From the NCBI RefSeq assembly GCF_004801375.1, contig NZ_SSNZ01000002.1, positions 186,001 through 250,000 on the forward strand: a DNA stretch of 64,000 bases, in the 5' to 3' direction. Positions 36,615 through 45,329 of this stretch are shown one piece after another; positions within the stretch are counted from its first letter, which is position 1, and each line of letters starts with the position of its first letter. Origin of the DNA: Flavobacterium supellecticarium (GTDB lineage Bacteria > Bacteroidota > Bacteroidia > Flavobacteriales > Flavobacteriaceae). A program made the translations under genes and the position numbers. Below the pieces are notes generated by a model that had not been told where the DNA came from, made no database searches, and saw only the letters and a list, made by a program, of their open reading frames with translations.

Positions 36615-37170
36615 TTAGTAGCCATGTTTTGTGCTATAGTAGATTTTTTTTTTTCGACCGAGAAACGTGTCGCCTTTGCTAATGGATCCGGTTATCCCAA
36701 GTCCTGCGGATTTTCGATAGATTCAGGGGCGGATACTATTGGGGTATAAATTGTTATAGTCAATTTCTTTAAAATCGACCAATACATTATTGGTATTTAT
36801 CCATGATCATGGGATATAAGTTTCAAAGCTAAGGTTTTGAGTGTTATATAGATAGGATGGCTGATTGTGTACTCCGGTTGCTTCCCTGGTATCGTGTGAC
36901 GTCAATATAAGCCCATACTCTCCGGGAGGGATGTTGGGATGTGAATTAAAAAGTACTGTTGTATCAGGTAGATTTACTTTTAAAAGTAAGTGTTTTGTCT
37001 ATTTTATTGTGGATTAAAATTTGATTGTAATCACTATTCGGTCTCCAGAAATCGGGATAAAATGATCATCATATTTTTGAAGGGAATAAAATAAACTGTA
37101 CTTTCTGTAGGTGGAGGTAGTGCTAAGAGTTTAATAGAATGGGATAAGAAGTTTTTTTGTGTATCAGTGA
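36615..37170 (-). pseudogene. Decayed gene of unknown family
   Basis: On the minus strand, a protein-like reading runs TESTVYFIPFK, a frameshift at an A5 run, YDDHFIPISGDRIVITIKF, then through internal stops LPDTTVLFNSHPNIPPGEYG, LILTSHDTREATGVHNQPSY, SWINTNNVLVDFKEIDYNNL and KSAGLGITGSISKGDTFLG, to a stop at 36615-36617. I count four nonsense codons (including TGA at 36807-36809 and 36723-36725) and at least one frameshift. The ancestral product was roughly 180 residues or more. No family is recognised. The upstream boundary is approximate. Confidence 0.65.
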
Positions 37171-37230
37171 CTCTATTTGTCCTTAGTATTCCACCTGACT
37201 TTTGTATATTTAGTATATAAAACTGCAATA

Positions 37231-37611
37231 ATGAAAATATACTTAGGGTTGTTCGTACTGGTATTAACGTGTCAGGCTTGTCAGAATACAGAAAAAACGA
37301 ATTCGATCGAAAGGCAAAAAGAAACCCGAAAGGTCATGTCGTTTGATAAGGAAAAATGGGCGGTTAAAAGTGATGCAGCCTATGCGTATAGGGCGATGAT
37401 GCTTCAGGATTTGATTGATAGTAAGCGGTTAAAACAGCTCAAAAAAGCAGCTATTCTGGAATTATTAGGAACACCCGACCGAACGGATAGCTTATATCTC
37501 TTTTATACCATTCTACAGAAACGGGCACTGTTTTTTCCGTTGCAAACCAAGTCAATGGTTATAAAGCTAAAGGAAAATGATAGTGTCGAATGGGTGAAAA
37601 TACACGAATAA
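37231..37611 (+). CDS. Small lipoprotein, possibly BamE/SmpA-like
   Basis: 126 residues from the ATG at 37231; an earlier in-frame start at 37177 would spoil the signal peptide. The lipoprotein signal is MKIYLGLFVLVLTCQAC (Cys17). The mature part (DLIDSKRLKQLKKAAILELL then GTPDRTDSLYLFYTIL) recalls the pattern 'first step to lipid... xxVxxLLGxPD' of short BamE-like outer-membrane lipoproteins. The assignment is weak. A palindromic repeat (37624-37652) follows, and a GNAT gene starts 56 bases downstream. Confidence 0.7.
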   Translation: MKIYLGLFVLVLTCQACQNTEKTNSIERQKETRKVMSFDKEKWAVKSDAAYAYRAMMLQDLIDSKRLKQLKKAAILELLGTPDRTDSLYLFYTILQKRALFFPLQTKSMVIKLKENDSVEWVKIHE

Positions 37612-37623
37612 CAAAATTGCAAC

Positions 37624-37652
37624 ACTTGACAGGTCATAAAGATCTGTCAGGT
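37624..37652. repeat. Dispersed palindrome, CTGACAGG family, copy 1
   Basis: ACTTGACAGGTC pairs imperfectly with GATCTGTCAGGT around ATAAA. It is closely related to the perfect palindrome at 44680-44712. Confidence 0.7.
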
Positions 37653-37667
37653 TTAAATAAAAACAGA

Positions 37668-38201
37668 ATGGAGTTAAAAATAAGGCAGGAAGATAAAAAG
37701 GACTTTAAAGCTGTTTTTGAGTTAATCGAAAAGGCTTTTGAAAATGTTGCATTCAGTGATCATCGGGAGCAGTTTTTGGTGGAACGACTAAGAGTTTCAG
37801 ATGCATTTGTACCGGAATTATCGCTGGTTGCAGAGCAGAATGACCAAATTGTTGGGTATATCTTGCTGACAAAAATCAAGATTAAAAATGAAACTGGAAA
37901 AACAGCGGAGTCTTTAGCATTGGCACCGGTTGCAGTTTTACCGGATTTTCAGGGAAAAGGTATCGGTGGTCAGCTGATCCGGACGGCACATGACAAAGCC
38001 CGTACAATGGGTTTTGGTTCGGTTATACTTTTGGGGCATGAAAAGTATTATCCAAAGTTTGGGTATCAAATGACCAGTCAATATGGAATACGATTGCCTT
38101 TTGATGTGCCTCCTGAAAATTGTATGGTTATCGAGCTAATTCCCGGAGCACTAAAGGATGTGTCGGGAGTTGTGGGATATCCCAAAGCGTTTTTTGAGTA
38201 A
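37668..38201 (+). CDS. GNAT-family N-acetyltransferase
   Basis: 177 residues from the ATG at 37668 (MELKIRQEDKKDFKAVFELI); the in-frame region upstream to 37590 runs through the palindromic repeat and is unlikely to be translated. The acetyl-CoA motif A is LAPVAVLPDFQGKGIGGQLI, followed by FGSVILLGHEKYYPKFGYQ, typical of YhbS-type GNAT enzymes. It would transfer acetyl from acetyl-CoA to an amine; the substrate is unknown. Confidence 0.92.
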   Translation: MELKIRQEDKKDFKAVFELIEKAFENVAFSDHREQFLVERLRVSDAFVPELSLVAEQNDQIVGYILLTKIKIKNETGKTAESLALAPVAVLPDFQGKGIGGQLIRTAHDKARTMGFGSVILLGHEKYYPKFGYQMTSQYGIRLPFDVPPENCMVIELIPGALKDVSGVVGYPKAFFE

Positions 38202-38238
38202 TAAGGCGTAAGTTATTTGTTTCTAATTAAGACTAGAA

Positions 38239-38513
38239 TTATCGATGGTTTCGATTTTTTGGATCCAATGGGATAGTGATTGTGTTTTTGATATCCAGTA
38301 TCGTTCCGTTTTCTGACTGCTGATTGTAGCATACCAATTTGTTTTCGCATGATGCTATAAAATTGTAAATAGGTGCGAAAATTACCGTATTAGTAGAGGG
38401 GAAATATCACTATATTTTAAATGCAGTTTTTTGCAAATAGAATCAAACACCTTTCAGATGCGTTCCATTTCAAGGAATTTTTTTTCGGCAATTGCTATTT
38501 CTACCGGATTCAT
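38239..38513 (-). pseudogene. Decayed small gene of unknown family
   Basis: From the ATG at 38513 the minus strand reads MNPVEIAIAEKKFLEMERI, a TGA, then KVFDSICKKLHLKYSDI. A one-base shift in a T/C run then gives FPSTNTVIFAPIYNFIASCE, NKLVCYNQQSENGTILDIKN and TITIPLDPKNRNHR, with a stop at 38239-38241. The composition is protein-like across the break, so one nonsense and one frameshift mutation have probably inactivated a protein of about 90 residues. The rest of the 38202-38651 gap shows no gene. Confidence 0.6.
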
Positions 38514-38651
38514 GATTTCTGAGGTTTTAGGTAATCTCAAAAATAAGATAAAAAAGGAGAAAAAGATTAGTGAGGTTATTTTAAGACGATTAAAATAGGT
38601 GGGGATTAACAATAAAAAAAGCCAAAAAAGAATTTCTTTTTTGGCTCTTAG

Positions 38652-38724
38652 TAGCGGGAACAGGACTCGAACCTGTGACCTTCGGGTTATGAGCCCGACG
38701 AGCTGCCTACTGCTCTATCCCGCG
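38652..38724 (-). tRNA. Initiator tRNA-Met (CAT), copy 1
   Basis: 73 nt on the minus strand without an encoded CCA. The cloverleaf is complete: acceptor CGCGGGA/TCCCGCT with the first pair unpaired (C1 opposite U72), D stem GAGC/GCTC, anticodon arm TCGGG-CTCATAA-CCCGA and T arm ACAGG-TTCGAGT-CCTGT. The unpaired 1:72 position and the three G-C pairs at the base of the anticodon loop mark an initiator tRNA. Confidence 0.95.
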
Positions 38725-38757
38725 CTGTGCGTTTGTATTCTCAGTATGTTTTCTTAG

Positions 38758-38830
38758 TAGCGGGAACAGGACTCGAACCTGTGACCTTCGGGTTATGAGC
38801 CCGACGAGCTGCCTACTGCTCTATCCCGCG
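38758..38830 (-). tRNA. Initiator tRNA-Met (CAT), copy 2
   Basis: Identical 73-nt sequence to copy 1, 33 bases away in the same orientation, with the same CTAAG 3' flank. On the minus strand this copy is transcribed first. Confidence 0.95.
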
Positions 38831-38922
38831 ATGTTTCGAGTGCAAAACTACAACGAATATTTGGATTGACAAGACTTTTTTTAAAAAAAATAAAAATTTC
38901 ATTCTTATTCGCCTGATATGCC

Positions 38923-38930
38923 TACCTTTG
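38923..38930 (+). promoter_or_regulatory. Candidate -7 box of era
   Basis: TACCTTTG is an exact match to TAnnTTTG, 18 bases before the era ATG. No TTG lies at -33. Confidence 0.4.
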
Positions 38931-38948
38931 TAGGCTAAAATTTTTACT

Positions 38949-39833
38949 ATGGCACACAAAGCAGGTTTTGTTAACATCATCGGGAATCCCAATGTCGGTA
39001 AATCGACATTGATGAATGCCTTTGTTGGCGAACGCCTTTCTATTATAACTTCCAAAGCACAAACCACCCGTCACCGTATTCTGGGAATTGTAAACGGAGA
39101 CGATTTTCAAATCCTGTTTTCCGATACACCGGGAATCATCAAACCGGCGTATGAATTACAGTCGTCGATGATGGATTTTGTAAAATCCGCTTTCGAAGAT
39201 GCCGACGTACTGGTATATATGGTCGAAATAGGAGAGAAGGAATTAAAAGACGAAGCGTTTTTTAACAAGATCATCCACGCCAAAATCCCGGTATTGTTGT
39301 TGTTAAACAAAATCGACAAATCCAACCAGGAACAACTGGAAGAACAGGTAAACCTTTGGAAAGAAAAAGTGCCGAATGCCGAAATTTATCCGATTTCAGC
39401 CCTTGAAAATTTTAACGTAAGTACCGTATTCGACAGAATTATCGAATTATTACCGGAATCGCCGGCCTATTATCCGAAAGATGCGTTAACCGATAAGCCG
39501 GAACGTTTCTTTGTAAACGAAACCATTCGTGAAAAAATTCTGTTGCATTACGAAAAAGAAATTCCGTATTCCGTAGAAATCGAAACGGAAGAATTTAAAG
39601 AAGACGATGATATCATCCGAATCCGGGCCGTAATCATGGTAGAACGCGATACGCAAAAAGGAATCATCATCGGACATAAAGGTGCTGCGATCAAAAAAGT
39701 TGGAATCGAAGCCCGACATGACCTTGAGAAATTCTTTGGAAAGAAAATCCATATCGAAATGTTCGTAAAAGTGAACAAAGACTGGAGAAACAGCAGTTAC
39801 CAGTTACGTCGTTTCGGATACAACAATAAATAA
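38949..39833 (+). CDS. era: GTPase Era
   Basis: 294 residues. The G domain has G1 GNPNVGKST, G3 DTPG and G4 NKID; the C-terminal KH domain has GHKGAAIKKVGIEAR. Era binds the 3' end of 16S rRNA and helps assemble the 30S subunit. It has its own candidate promoter and is followed by der, 84 bases away, which also appears to have its own promoter. Confidence 0.97.
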   Translation: MAHKAGFVNIIGNPNVGKSTLMNAFVGERLSIITSKAQTTRHRILGIVNGDDFQILFSDTPGIIKPAYELQSSMMDFVKSAFEDADVLVYMVEIGEKELKDEAFFNKIIHAKIPVLLLLNKIDKSNQEQLEEQVNLWKEKVPNAEIYPISALENFNVSTVFDRIIELLPESPAYYPKDALTDKPERFFVNETIREKILLHYEKEIPYSVEIETEEFKEDDDIIRIRAVIMVERDTQKGIIIGHKGAAIKKVGIEARHDLEKFFGKKIHIEMFVKVNKDWRNSSYQLRRFGYNNK

Positions 39834-39893
39834 AAATACCAAAATAGAAAACAGTGTTGTAGTTAGGATAAGGCCGCTACAATTAAAATAATG

Positions 39894-39901
39894 TACTTTT
39901 G
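39894..39901 (+). promoter_or_regulatory. Candidate -7 box of der
   Basis: TACTTTTG, exact TAnnTTTG match, 16 bases before the der ATG. Confidence 0.4.
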
Positions 39902-39917
39902 CAAAAAATAAAGAAAG

Positions 39918-41228
39918 ATGAATAATATCGTAGCCATAGTAGGAAGGCCCAATGTTGGAAAATCCACTTTTTTTAACCGATTGATTCAGCGTCGTGATGC
40001 CATAGTCGATTCGGTAAGTGGTGTTACCCGCGACCGTAACTACGGAAAAAGTGAATGGAATGGAAAAGAGTTCTCGGTGATCGACACCGGAGGATATATT
40101 AAAGGTTCCGACGATATTTTTGAAGGCGAAATCCGCCGTCAGGTAGAATTGGCTATCGATGAAGCCGACGCGATCATTTTTATGGTCGATGTGGAAGAAG
40201 GCATCACCCCGATGGACGATGAAGTGGCAAAACTGTTGCGTAAAGTGACCAAACCCGTTTTGCTTGCCGTAAACAAAGTAGACAATGCCATGCGTGAAAA
40301 AGACGCATTCGAATTTTATAACCTTGGACTGGGCGAATACTATACCATTGCCGGAATGAACGGAAGTGGAACCGGTGAATTACTGGACGCTTTAGTCGAA
40401 TTATTACCGGAACTTCCGGATGCAGTGGAAGAAGAAAATCCGCTACCGCGTTTTGCCGTGGTGGGACGACCAAATGCCGGGAAATCATCGTTTATCAATG
40501 CGCTGATCGGGGAAGACCGTTTTGTGGTAACCGATATCGCCGGAACAACCCGTGATGCAATCGATACCAAATACAACCGTTTCGGATTTGAATTTAACTT
40601 AGTCGATACGGCCGGAATCCGTAGAAAAGCCAAGGTAAAGGAAGATTTGGAGTTCTATTCTGTGATGCGTTCCATTCGTGCGATTGAGCACAGTGATGTT
40701 TGTATCCTGATGATCGATGCTACCCGTGGTTTTGAAGGACAGGATCAGAGTATTTTCTGGTTGGCCGAAAAGAACCGAAAAGGAATCGTGATCCTGGTAA
40801 ATAAATGGGATTTGGTCGAAAAAGATACCATGTCGACGCGTGACTATGAAGCCCGAATCCGTCAGGAGATTGCACCGTTTACCGATGTGCCGATCCTGTT
40901 TGTATCTGCATTGACCAAGCAACGACTTTTAAAAGCTCTGGAAACCGCTGTTGAGGTTTATGAAAATCGTAAGCAACGTATTGCGACTTCAAAATTCAAC
41001 GAGTTGATGTTGCCTATTATCGAGCATACGCCACCACCGGCTTTAAAAGGGAAATACATTAAAATTAAATACTGTATGCAGTTGCCGACACCAACGCCTC
41101 AGTTTGTGTTTTTTGCCAATTTACCACAGTATGTTAAAGATCCGTATAAACGTTTTATCGAAAACAAATTACGGGAGAATTATAACTTTTCAGGGGTTCC
41201 GATTGATATTTATTTCAGACAGAAATAG
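39918..41228 (+). CDS. der: GTPase Der (EngA)
   Basis: 436 residues with two G domains in tandem (G1 GRPNVGKST and [10 protein letters not shown]3 DTGG and DTAG; G4 NKVD and NKWD), then a KH-like domain ending [10 protein letters not shown]. The double-GTPase layout is diagnostic of Der, which acts in 50S subunit assembly. Full length. Confidence 0.98.
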   Translation: MNNIVAIVGRPNVGKSTFFNRLIQRRDAIVDSVSGVTRDRNYGKSEWNGKEFSVIDTGGYIKGSDDIFEGEIRRQVELAIDEADAIIFMVDVEEGITPMDDEVAKLLRKVTKPVLLAVNKVDNAMREKDAFEFYNLGLGEYYTIAGMNGSGTGELLDALVELLPELPDAVEEENPLPRFAVVGRPNAGKSSFINALIGEDRFVVTDIAGTTRDAIDTKYNRFGFEFNLVDTAGIRRKAKVKEDLEFYSVMRSIRAIEHSDVCILMIDATRGFEGQDQSIFWLAEKNRKGIVILVNKWDLVEKDTMSTRDYEARIRQEIAPFTDVPILFVSALTKQRLLKALETAVEVYENRKQRIATSKFNELMLPIIEHTPPPALKGKYIKIKYCMQLPTPTPQFVFFANLPQYVKDPYKRFIENKLRENYNFSGVPIDIYFRQK

Positions 41229-41325
41229 TTTGTTAAAGTTTCTGTAAGAACTTCTGTTTTTATATACGAAATGATTTCTTTTGCGGTTATTATGTTTACA
41301 TATTAACCGCAATTTTTTTATACGA

Positions 41326-44118
41326 ATGCAAAAAATCACCTTACTTTTTGCGCTTTTGTTGATAAGTTGCCTGTCTTTTGCTCAGAATAATATAGTGTTA
41401 AAAGGAAAGGTAATAGACAAAAACTCAGGATTACCAGCCGAGTCGGTTACCGTTTATCTTTCGGTTGTAAAAGATTCTACACTTATCGACTATACGATTA
41501 CCAACAAAGCGGGCAATTTTGAATTTAGCGTTAAAAAAAGCACTCAGCCGGTTTTTCTAAAGATATCGATGATCGGTTATGAGGATTATAAACAGGAACT
41601 CGATGGGATTGCCGCATCCCGGGATTTTGGAACCATAGCCATTGTCGAATCGTCTAAAGTATTGGATGAAGTGATTGTAAAAACCGAAGCGCCGCCCATT
41701 CGGATTAAAAAAGATACTTTAGAATTTAATGCCGCCTCGTTTAAAGTGCGACCGGATTCCAATGTCGAAACATTATTAAAACAATTACCGGGTGTTGAAG
41801 TCGATAACGGCAAAGTAACGGTCAATGGAAAGGAAGTTAACCAGATATTGGTAAACGGCAAACCGTTTTTCGATAAAGATGGTAAGATTGCTTTACAGAG
41901 TTTGCCATCCGAAATCATCAATAAAATACAGGTAACCGATACCAAAACGAAAAAAGAAGAGTTCTCCGGACAAAAAGCCAGTTCAAATAATGCTACAATA
42001 AACCTGACGATAGATGAAGATAAAAACAAAGGATTTTTTGGAAGGTTTACCGGAGGATATGGAACTGACAGCCGCTACGAAAGCAGTGCGTTGATCAATT
42101 ATTTTAAAGGAAACCGTAAAATCAGTTTTTTAGGATCATCAAATAATATCAATTCGGCCGGATTTTCAATGAATGAAATTTTCGACAATATGAGCGGCGG
42201 ACGAAATACTTCGGTGAATATTGGTGGAGATGGCAGTTTTGGAGTGAACGGAATGAATTTTGGCGGTGGAAAGGGAATTACCCAATCCAATATGGCGGGG
42301 TTAAATTATGCCGATCAGTTTTTCAAAGGATTTGACGTAAGCGGTAATTATTTTTATACCGATGCCACGTCAAAAAATGACAATAAAAGCCGGTATCAGA
42401 ACTTTCTTCCGGATCGGACAATTATAACCGAATCAGTCGGAAACACGCGTGAAGATAAGTATATGCATAATGGAAGTCTCATTATTGAATATAAGATCGA
42501 TTCGACGACAACTGTTTATGTTTCGCCACGATTTTCCAAAGGCAACACCAAATACAAAAGTCAGTCGGAAGAGGCGACGATGAACGAAAACAATCGTGTT
42601 TTGAACGATAGTGACAGTAATTTGTATAATGAAAGTGACAGTCAGAATTTTTCAAATTCCATTAGTTTTAATAAACAATTTGGGAAAAAAGGAAGAAGTC
42701 TTGGGGTTGACCTCGATAATTCCAATTCCAAAGATATCGGTAGCAACCTAAATCAGTCAAAAACCCGTTTTTATGATGACAACGGAGCTTTGCTTCGAAC
42801 CGATAACCGGGATCAGATTCGGTATAACCGGAACTTTAACGATCGTGTGGAGATCGACCTGGAATATCTGGAACCGGTAATGGATTCCGTACGTTTAAAG
42901 CTGGCAGTGGATTATAGCAGGAATAAAGTATTGGATACTAAAACGGCCTATAACTTTGATACGACTACGGAAGATTATACGATACAAAACGATACGCTTT
43001 CCAATTTCCTTCGATCCATAACGACTACGATAAGTCCGAAAGCCGGAATCAATATTGAAAAAAATAAATTCTTCCTGAGCAGTTATTTCGGGACCAATAT
43101 TACCCGTTTGGATAACGAATCGTATTACCTGTATCGAAATACCAAATTGATACGGGATTATATACTGCCCTCGGCTTCGCTATATATGAGCTACAAACTG
43201 TCGAAAGCCAAATCGTTTTCGATGAACTATTCGTATCGGGTTTCATTCCCGTCGGCCGTTCAGATGTTACCGGTAGATGACCCGTCAAATGCGTTGGTAA
43301 GTTATATTGGAAATCCGGATTTAGATCCAACCAAAAGCCATTCAGCCGGAGTTTATCTTCGAAATTATAATTATGCTACCCGATCGGGTTATAGCTTTTC
43401 GGTTACCGGTCAGTATTACGACAGCCAGATTATAGCGTCAACCATTTATGATGAAAGCGCGAAACGTTATACAACTTATCAGAATATATCCGGAGGATTT
43501 AGTCTCACAGGAGGCGGAAACTGGAGCAAAAGCCATGTCATTGATATGCATAAACTCCGAATTGGCGTTTCGCCGAGTCTAAGCCTTACAAAAGACAAAG
43601 GTTATACTAACGGAGAACTGTTTGATGCGTTGAACTACCGTTTTCGTACCCGATTTAATTTAAACTGGGATTATGGCGAACTATTGACGGTGTCGCCATC
43701 GTACACGTATTCGTATAACGTGACAAATTATACCAATTACACCGTTAATTCGGCATCCAACTACACGCATCTGTTCAATCTGCAAACCACAAGTTACTGG
43801 CCTAAAGGATTGGTAATCGGAAATGATTTTGGATATACGTACAACTCGGCTATTTCCGACGGTTTTAAAAAGGATTTTTACCTGTGGAATACCAGTGTGG
43901 GCTATAATTTCTTTAATGAAAGAATGTTATTTAAAGTTAAAGTTTACGATTTGCTAAACCAAAATCAAAGTGCCATCCGAACAATTGGAGCCACCAGTAT
44001 CCGGGATGAGGAGAATACGGTATTAAAGCGTTATGCTATGTTTTCGCTGACCTATAAGATTGAAAAATTTGCCGGAAAAGAGAAAAAAAGCAGAGGGAGA
44101 AGACCGGGTGTCTTTTAA
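41326..44118 (+). CDS. Outer-membrane beta-barrel receptor-like protein (TonB-dependent receptor family)
   Basis: 930 residues from the ATG at 41326 (MQKITLLFALLLISCLSFAQ signal peptide); a TTG at 41281 would extend it without a proper signal. Residues about 22-110 form a carboxypeptidase-regulatory-like domain (LKGKVIDKNSGLPAESVTVY), residues about 120-215 a plug-like domain (VETLLKQLPGVEVDNGKVTV), and the rest is a long barrel of alternating strands. It probably belongs to the 'outer membrane beta-barrel' TonB-receptor branch, which lacks a clear SusC role. No SusD partner lies next to it, so its ligand is unknown. Confidence 0.88.
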   Translation: MQKITLLFALLLISCLSFAQNNIVLKGKVIDKNSGLPAESVTVYLSVVKDSTLIDYTITNKAGNFEFSVKKSTQPVFLKISMIGYEDYKQELDGIAASRDFGTIAIVESSKVLDEVIVKTEAPPIRIKKDTLEFNAASFKVRPDSNVETLLKQLPGVEVDNGKVTVNGKEVNQILVNGKPFFDKDGKIALQSLPSEIINKIQVTDTKTKKEEFSGQKASSNNATINLTIDEDKNKGFFGRFTGGYGTDSRYESSALINYFKGNRKISFLGSSNNINSAGFSMNEIFDNMSGGRNTSVNIGGDGSFGVNGMNFGGGKGITQSNMAGLNYADQFFKGFDVSGNYFYTDATSKNDNKSRYQNFLPDRTIITESVGNTREDKYMHNGSLIIEYKIDSTTTVYVSPRFSKGNTKYKSQSEEATMNENNRVLNDSDSNLYNESDSQNFSNSISFNKQFGKKGRSLGVDLDNSNSKDIGSNLNQSKTRFYDDNGALLRTDNRDQIRYNRNFNDRVEIDLEYLEPVMDSVRLKLAVDYSRNKVLDTKTAYNFDTTTEDYTIQNDTLSNFLRSITTTISPKAGINIEKNKFFLSSYFGTNITRLDNESYYLYRNTKLIRDYILPSASLYMSYKLSKAKSFSMNYSYRVSFPSAVQMLPVDDPSNALVSYIGNPDLDPTKSHSAGVYLRNYNYATRSGYSFSVTGQYYDSQIIASTIYDESAKRYTTYQNISGGFSLTGGGNWSKSHVIDMHKLRIGVSPSLSLTKDKGYTNGELFDALNYRFRTRFNLNWDYGELLTVSPSYTYSYNVTNYTNYTVNSASNYTHLFNLQTTSYWPKGLVIGNDFGYTYNSAISDGFKKDFYLWNTSVGYNFFNERMLFKVKVYDLLNQNQSAIRTIGATSIRDEENTVLKRYAMFSLTYKIEKFAGKEKKSRGRRPGVF

Positions 44119-44121
44119 GAC

Positions 44122-44155
44122 AAAAAAAGAAGCTCAGAAAACGGCTTCTTTTTTC
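44122..44155 (+). terminator. Terminator after the receptor gene
   Basis: AAAAAAGAAGC pairs with GCTTCTTTTTT around a 10-base loop, directly after the stop. Confidence 0.85.
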
Positions 44156-44169
44156 TGTTAGTCCCGAAG

Positions 44170-44177
44170 TATATTTG
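44170..44177 (+). promoter_or_regulatory. Candidate -7 box of the 44199 gene
   Basis: TATATTTG, exact TAnnTTTG match, 21 bases before the ATG. Confidence 0.4.
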
Positions 44178-44198
44178 CAAAAAAATTGAAAAAGAAAG

Positions 44199-44672
44199 AT
44201 GAAATATTTTTATGCCGGAATTGTGCTCTCCACCTTATTTGGATGTGAGCCCGAACGAAAGAACTACGATCTCAGGATGTTGCCGCGGGAATGGGTACGG
44301 CTCACCAAAACAGCAAAAGGTCTGGTAGTCTATAATACCTGTGATTCCGGGAATTTATTGCTAACGATTACACATACCGGTGAAAATTCGGAAATCTTCC
44401 TTCACGGTCAGCAGGAAGATCAGGAATATCAGGTTTTAAACACCTACCAGTCGGGCGATACGATAGTGGCGGTAACAAAATGGAAAAACGGGAAAGACCT
44501 ACAGGATTTTAAATTTCTGCCGGCCGAAAAGGAAAAACATTTGGGCCGTTGGATTACGACATTTCCAAGTGGAATGACATCGGATAACATATTTGTAACC
44601 ACCGAAAAACAAAATCATTATCCCAAAGTCGACCAACCCTGTCGGGAATGTTGGGGTGATGAATGTGATTAA
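44199..44672 (+). CDS. Small lipoprotein of unknown function
   Basis: 157 residues. A short lipoprotein signal (MKYFYAGIVLSTLFGC, Cys16) is followed by a beta-rich domain (REWVRLTKTAKGLVVYNTCD, LLLTITHTGENSEIFL, FKFLPAEKEKHLGRWITTFP) and a C-terminus with three more cysteines (DQPCRECWGDECD). No family recognised. It has its own candidate promoter, and the palindromic repeat just after it may terminate it. Confidence 0.75.
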   Translation: MKYFYAGIVLSTLFGCEPERKNYDLRMLPREWVRLTKTAKGLVVYNTCDSGNLLLTITHTGENSEIFLHGQQEDQEYQVLNTYQSGDTIVAVTKWKNGKDLQDFKFLPAEKEKHLGRWITTFPSGMTSDNIFVTTEKQNHYPKVDQPCRECWGDECD

Positions 44673-44679
44673 CAATTTC

Positions 44680-44712
44680 AAACCTGACAGGTCTCAAAGA
44701 CCTGTCAGGTTT
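44680..44712. repeat. Dispersed palindrome, CTGACAGG family, copy 2 (perfect 15-bp stem)
   Basis: AAACCTGACAGGTCT pairs perfectly with AGACCTGTCAGGTTT around CAA. Related to 37624-37652 and, in its core CTGTCAG/CTGACAG, to the terminator at 53205-53237. Confidence 0.85.
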
Positions 44713-44721
44713 AGAAATAAA

Positions 44722-44755
44722 AAGGGCTGTTTCACTTTTGGAACAGCCCTGACTT
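44722..44755 (-). terminator. Terminator after the 44757 gene
   Basis: On the minus strand AGGGCTGTTCC pairs with GAAACAGCCCT and is followed by TTTTTATTT. Confidence 0.75.
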
Positions 44756-44756
44756 T

Positions 44757-45056
44757 TTAAAATTCATTTTCCTTCGAATATTCTAAATATTCATAGAAAT
44801 AGCCGCTTTCGAGTATAAAAAAATAAGCATGATTTTTATACCCCATTTCCGCTTCTAATGTCTTAGATAAAGTGTTGTTTACTTTTTGCAGTGCTTTTAC
44901 TGCAGTTTCCTGTCGCATCATTACTTCTTTGAATGCACTTTCATTTTTGCCTGTTTCCATAATTCGTATTTTAAGGAAATTAATACCCGGACGGGGTAGG
45001 TTTCCTAATGCATACGAAAGCATTTTGAGTTGTTTCCAATACTCATACCGTACCAC
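44757..45056 (-). CDS. Hypothetical protein, start uncertain
   Basis: 99 residues from a GTG at 45056 (MVRYEYWKQLKMLSYALGNL). Predicted helical, no signal or membrane segment; no family recognised. The same frame stays open 14 codons further upstream and reads protein-like (EIRSHNLKSLARV), but contains no ATG, while an ATG at 45102 in another frame reads only MIPRNTKS before a stop. A one-base change near the start, or a rare start codon, may explain this. Expression level and the true N-terminus are unknown. Confidence 0.55.
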   Translation of the reverse strand: MVRYEYWKQLKMLSYALGNLPRPGINFLKIRIMETGKNESAFKEVMMRQETAVKALQKVNNTLSKTLEAEMGYKNHAYFFILESGYFYEYLEYSKENEF

Positions 45057-45286
45057 CCGGGCTAAACTTTTTAAGTTATGACTTCGTATTTCTAGGAATC
45101 ATAAATATACAATTTTGATAGGTTTGTTTTAAGTTAATATGTTGATATGTAGTGGTTTTTGATTAAATATAAATCAGACCATTTTAATAAAAAGATATGC
45201 AATAAAATTACTTTTTAAAGCAGAAAAAGAAAAGGAAAGAATAAAGATAATATATAATTCGCAGTATGATTTTTAAGAAAAAATAA

Positions 45287-45310
45287 AAAGCCGGAACTAG
45301 TCCGGCTTTG
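45287..45310 (-). terminator. Terminator of the lemA-TPM operon
   Basis: AAAGCCGGA pairs with TCCGGCTTT around ACTAG; on the minus strand a T-rich stretch follows (TTTTTATTTTTT). Confidence 0.8.
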
Positions 45311-45329
45311 TCTTATATTGTACAGTATG

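Noticed and set aside
37034..37228. 64-codon minus-strand frame
   Set aside because: Part of it is the first segment of the decayed gene 36615-37170; it is not an independent gene.
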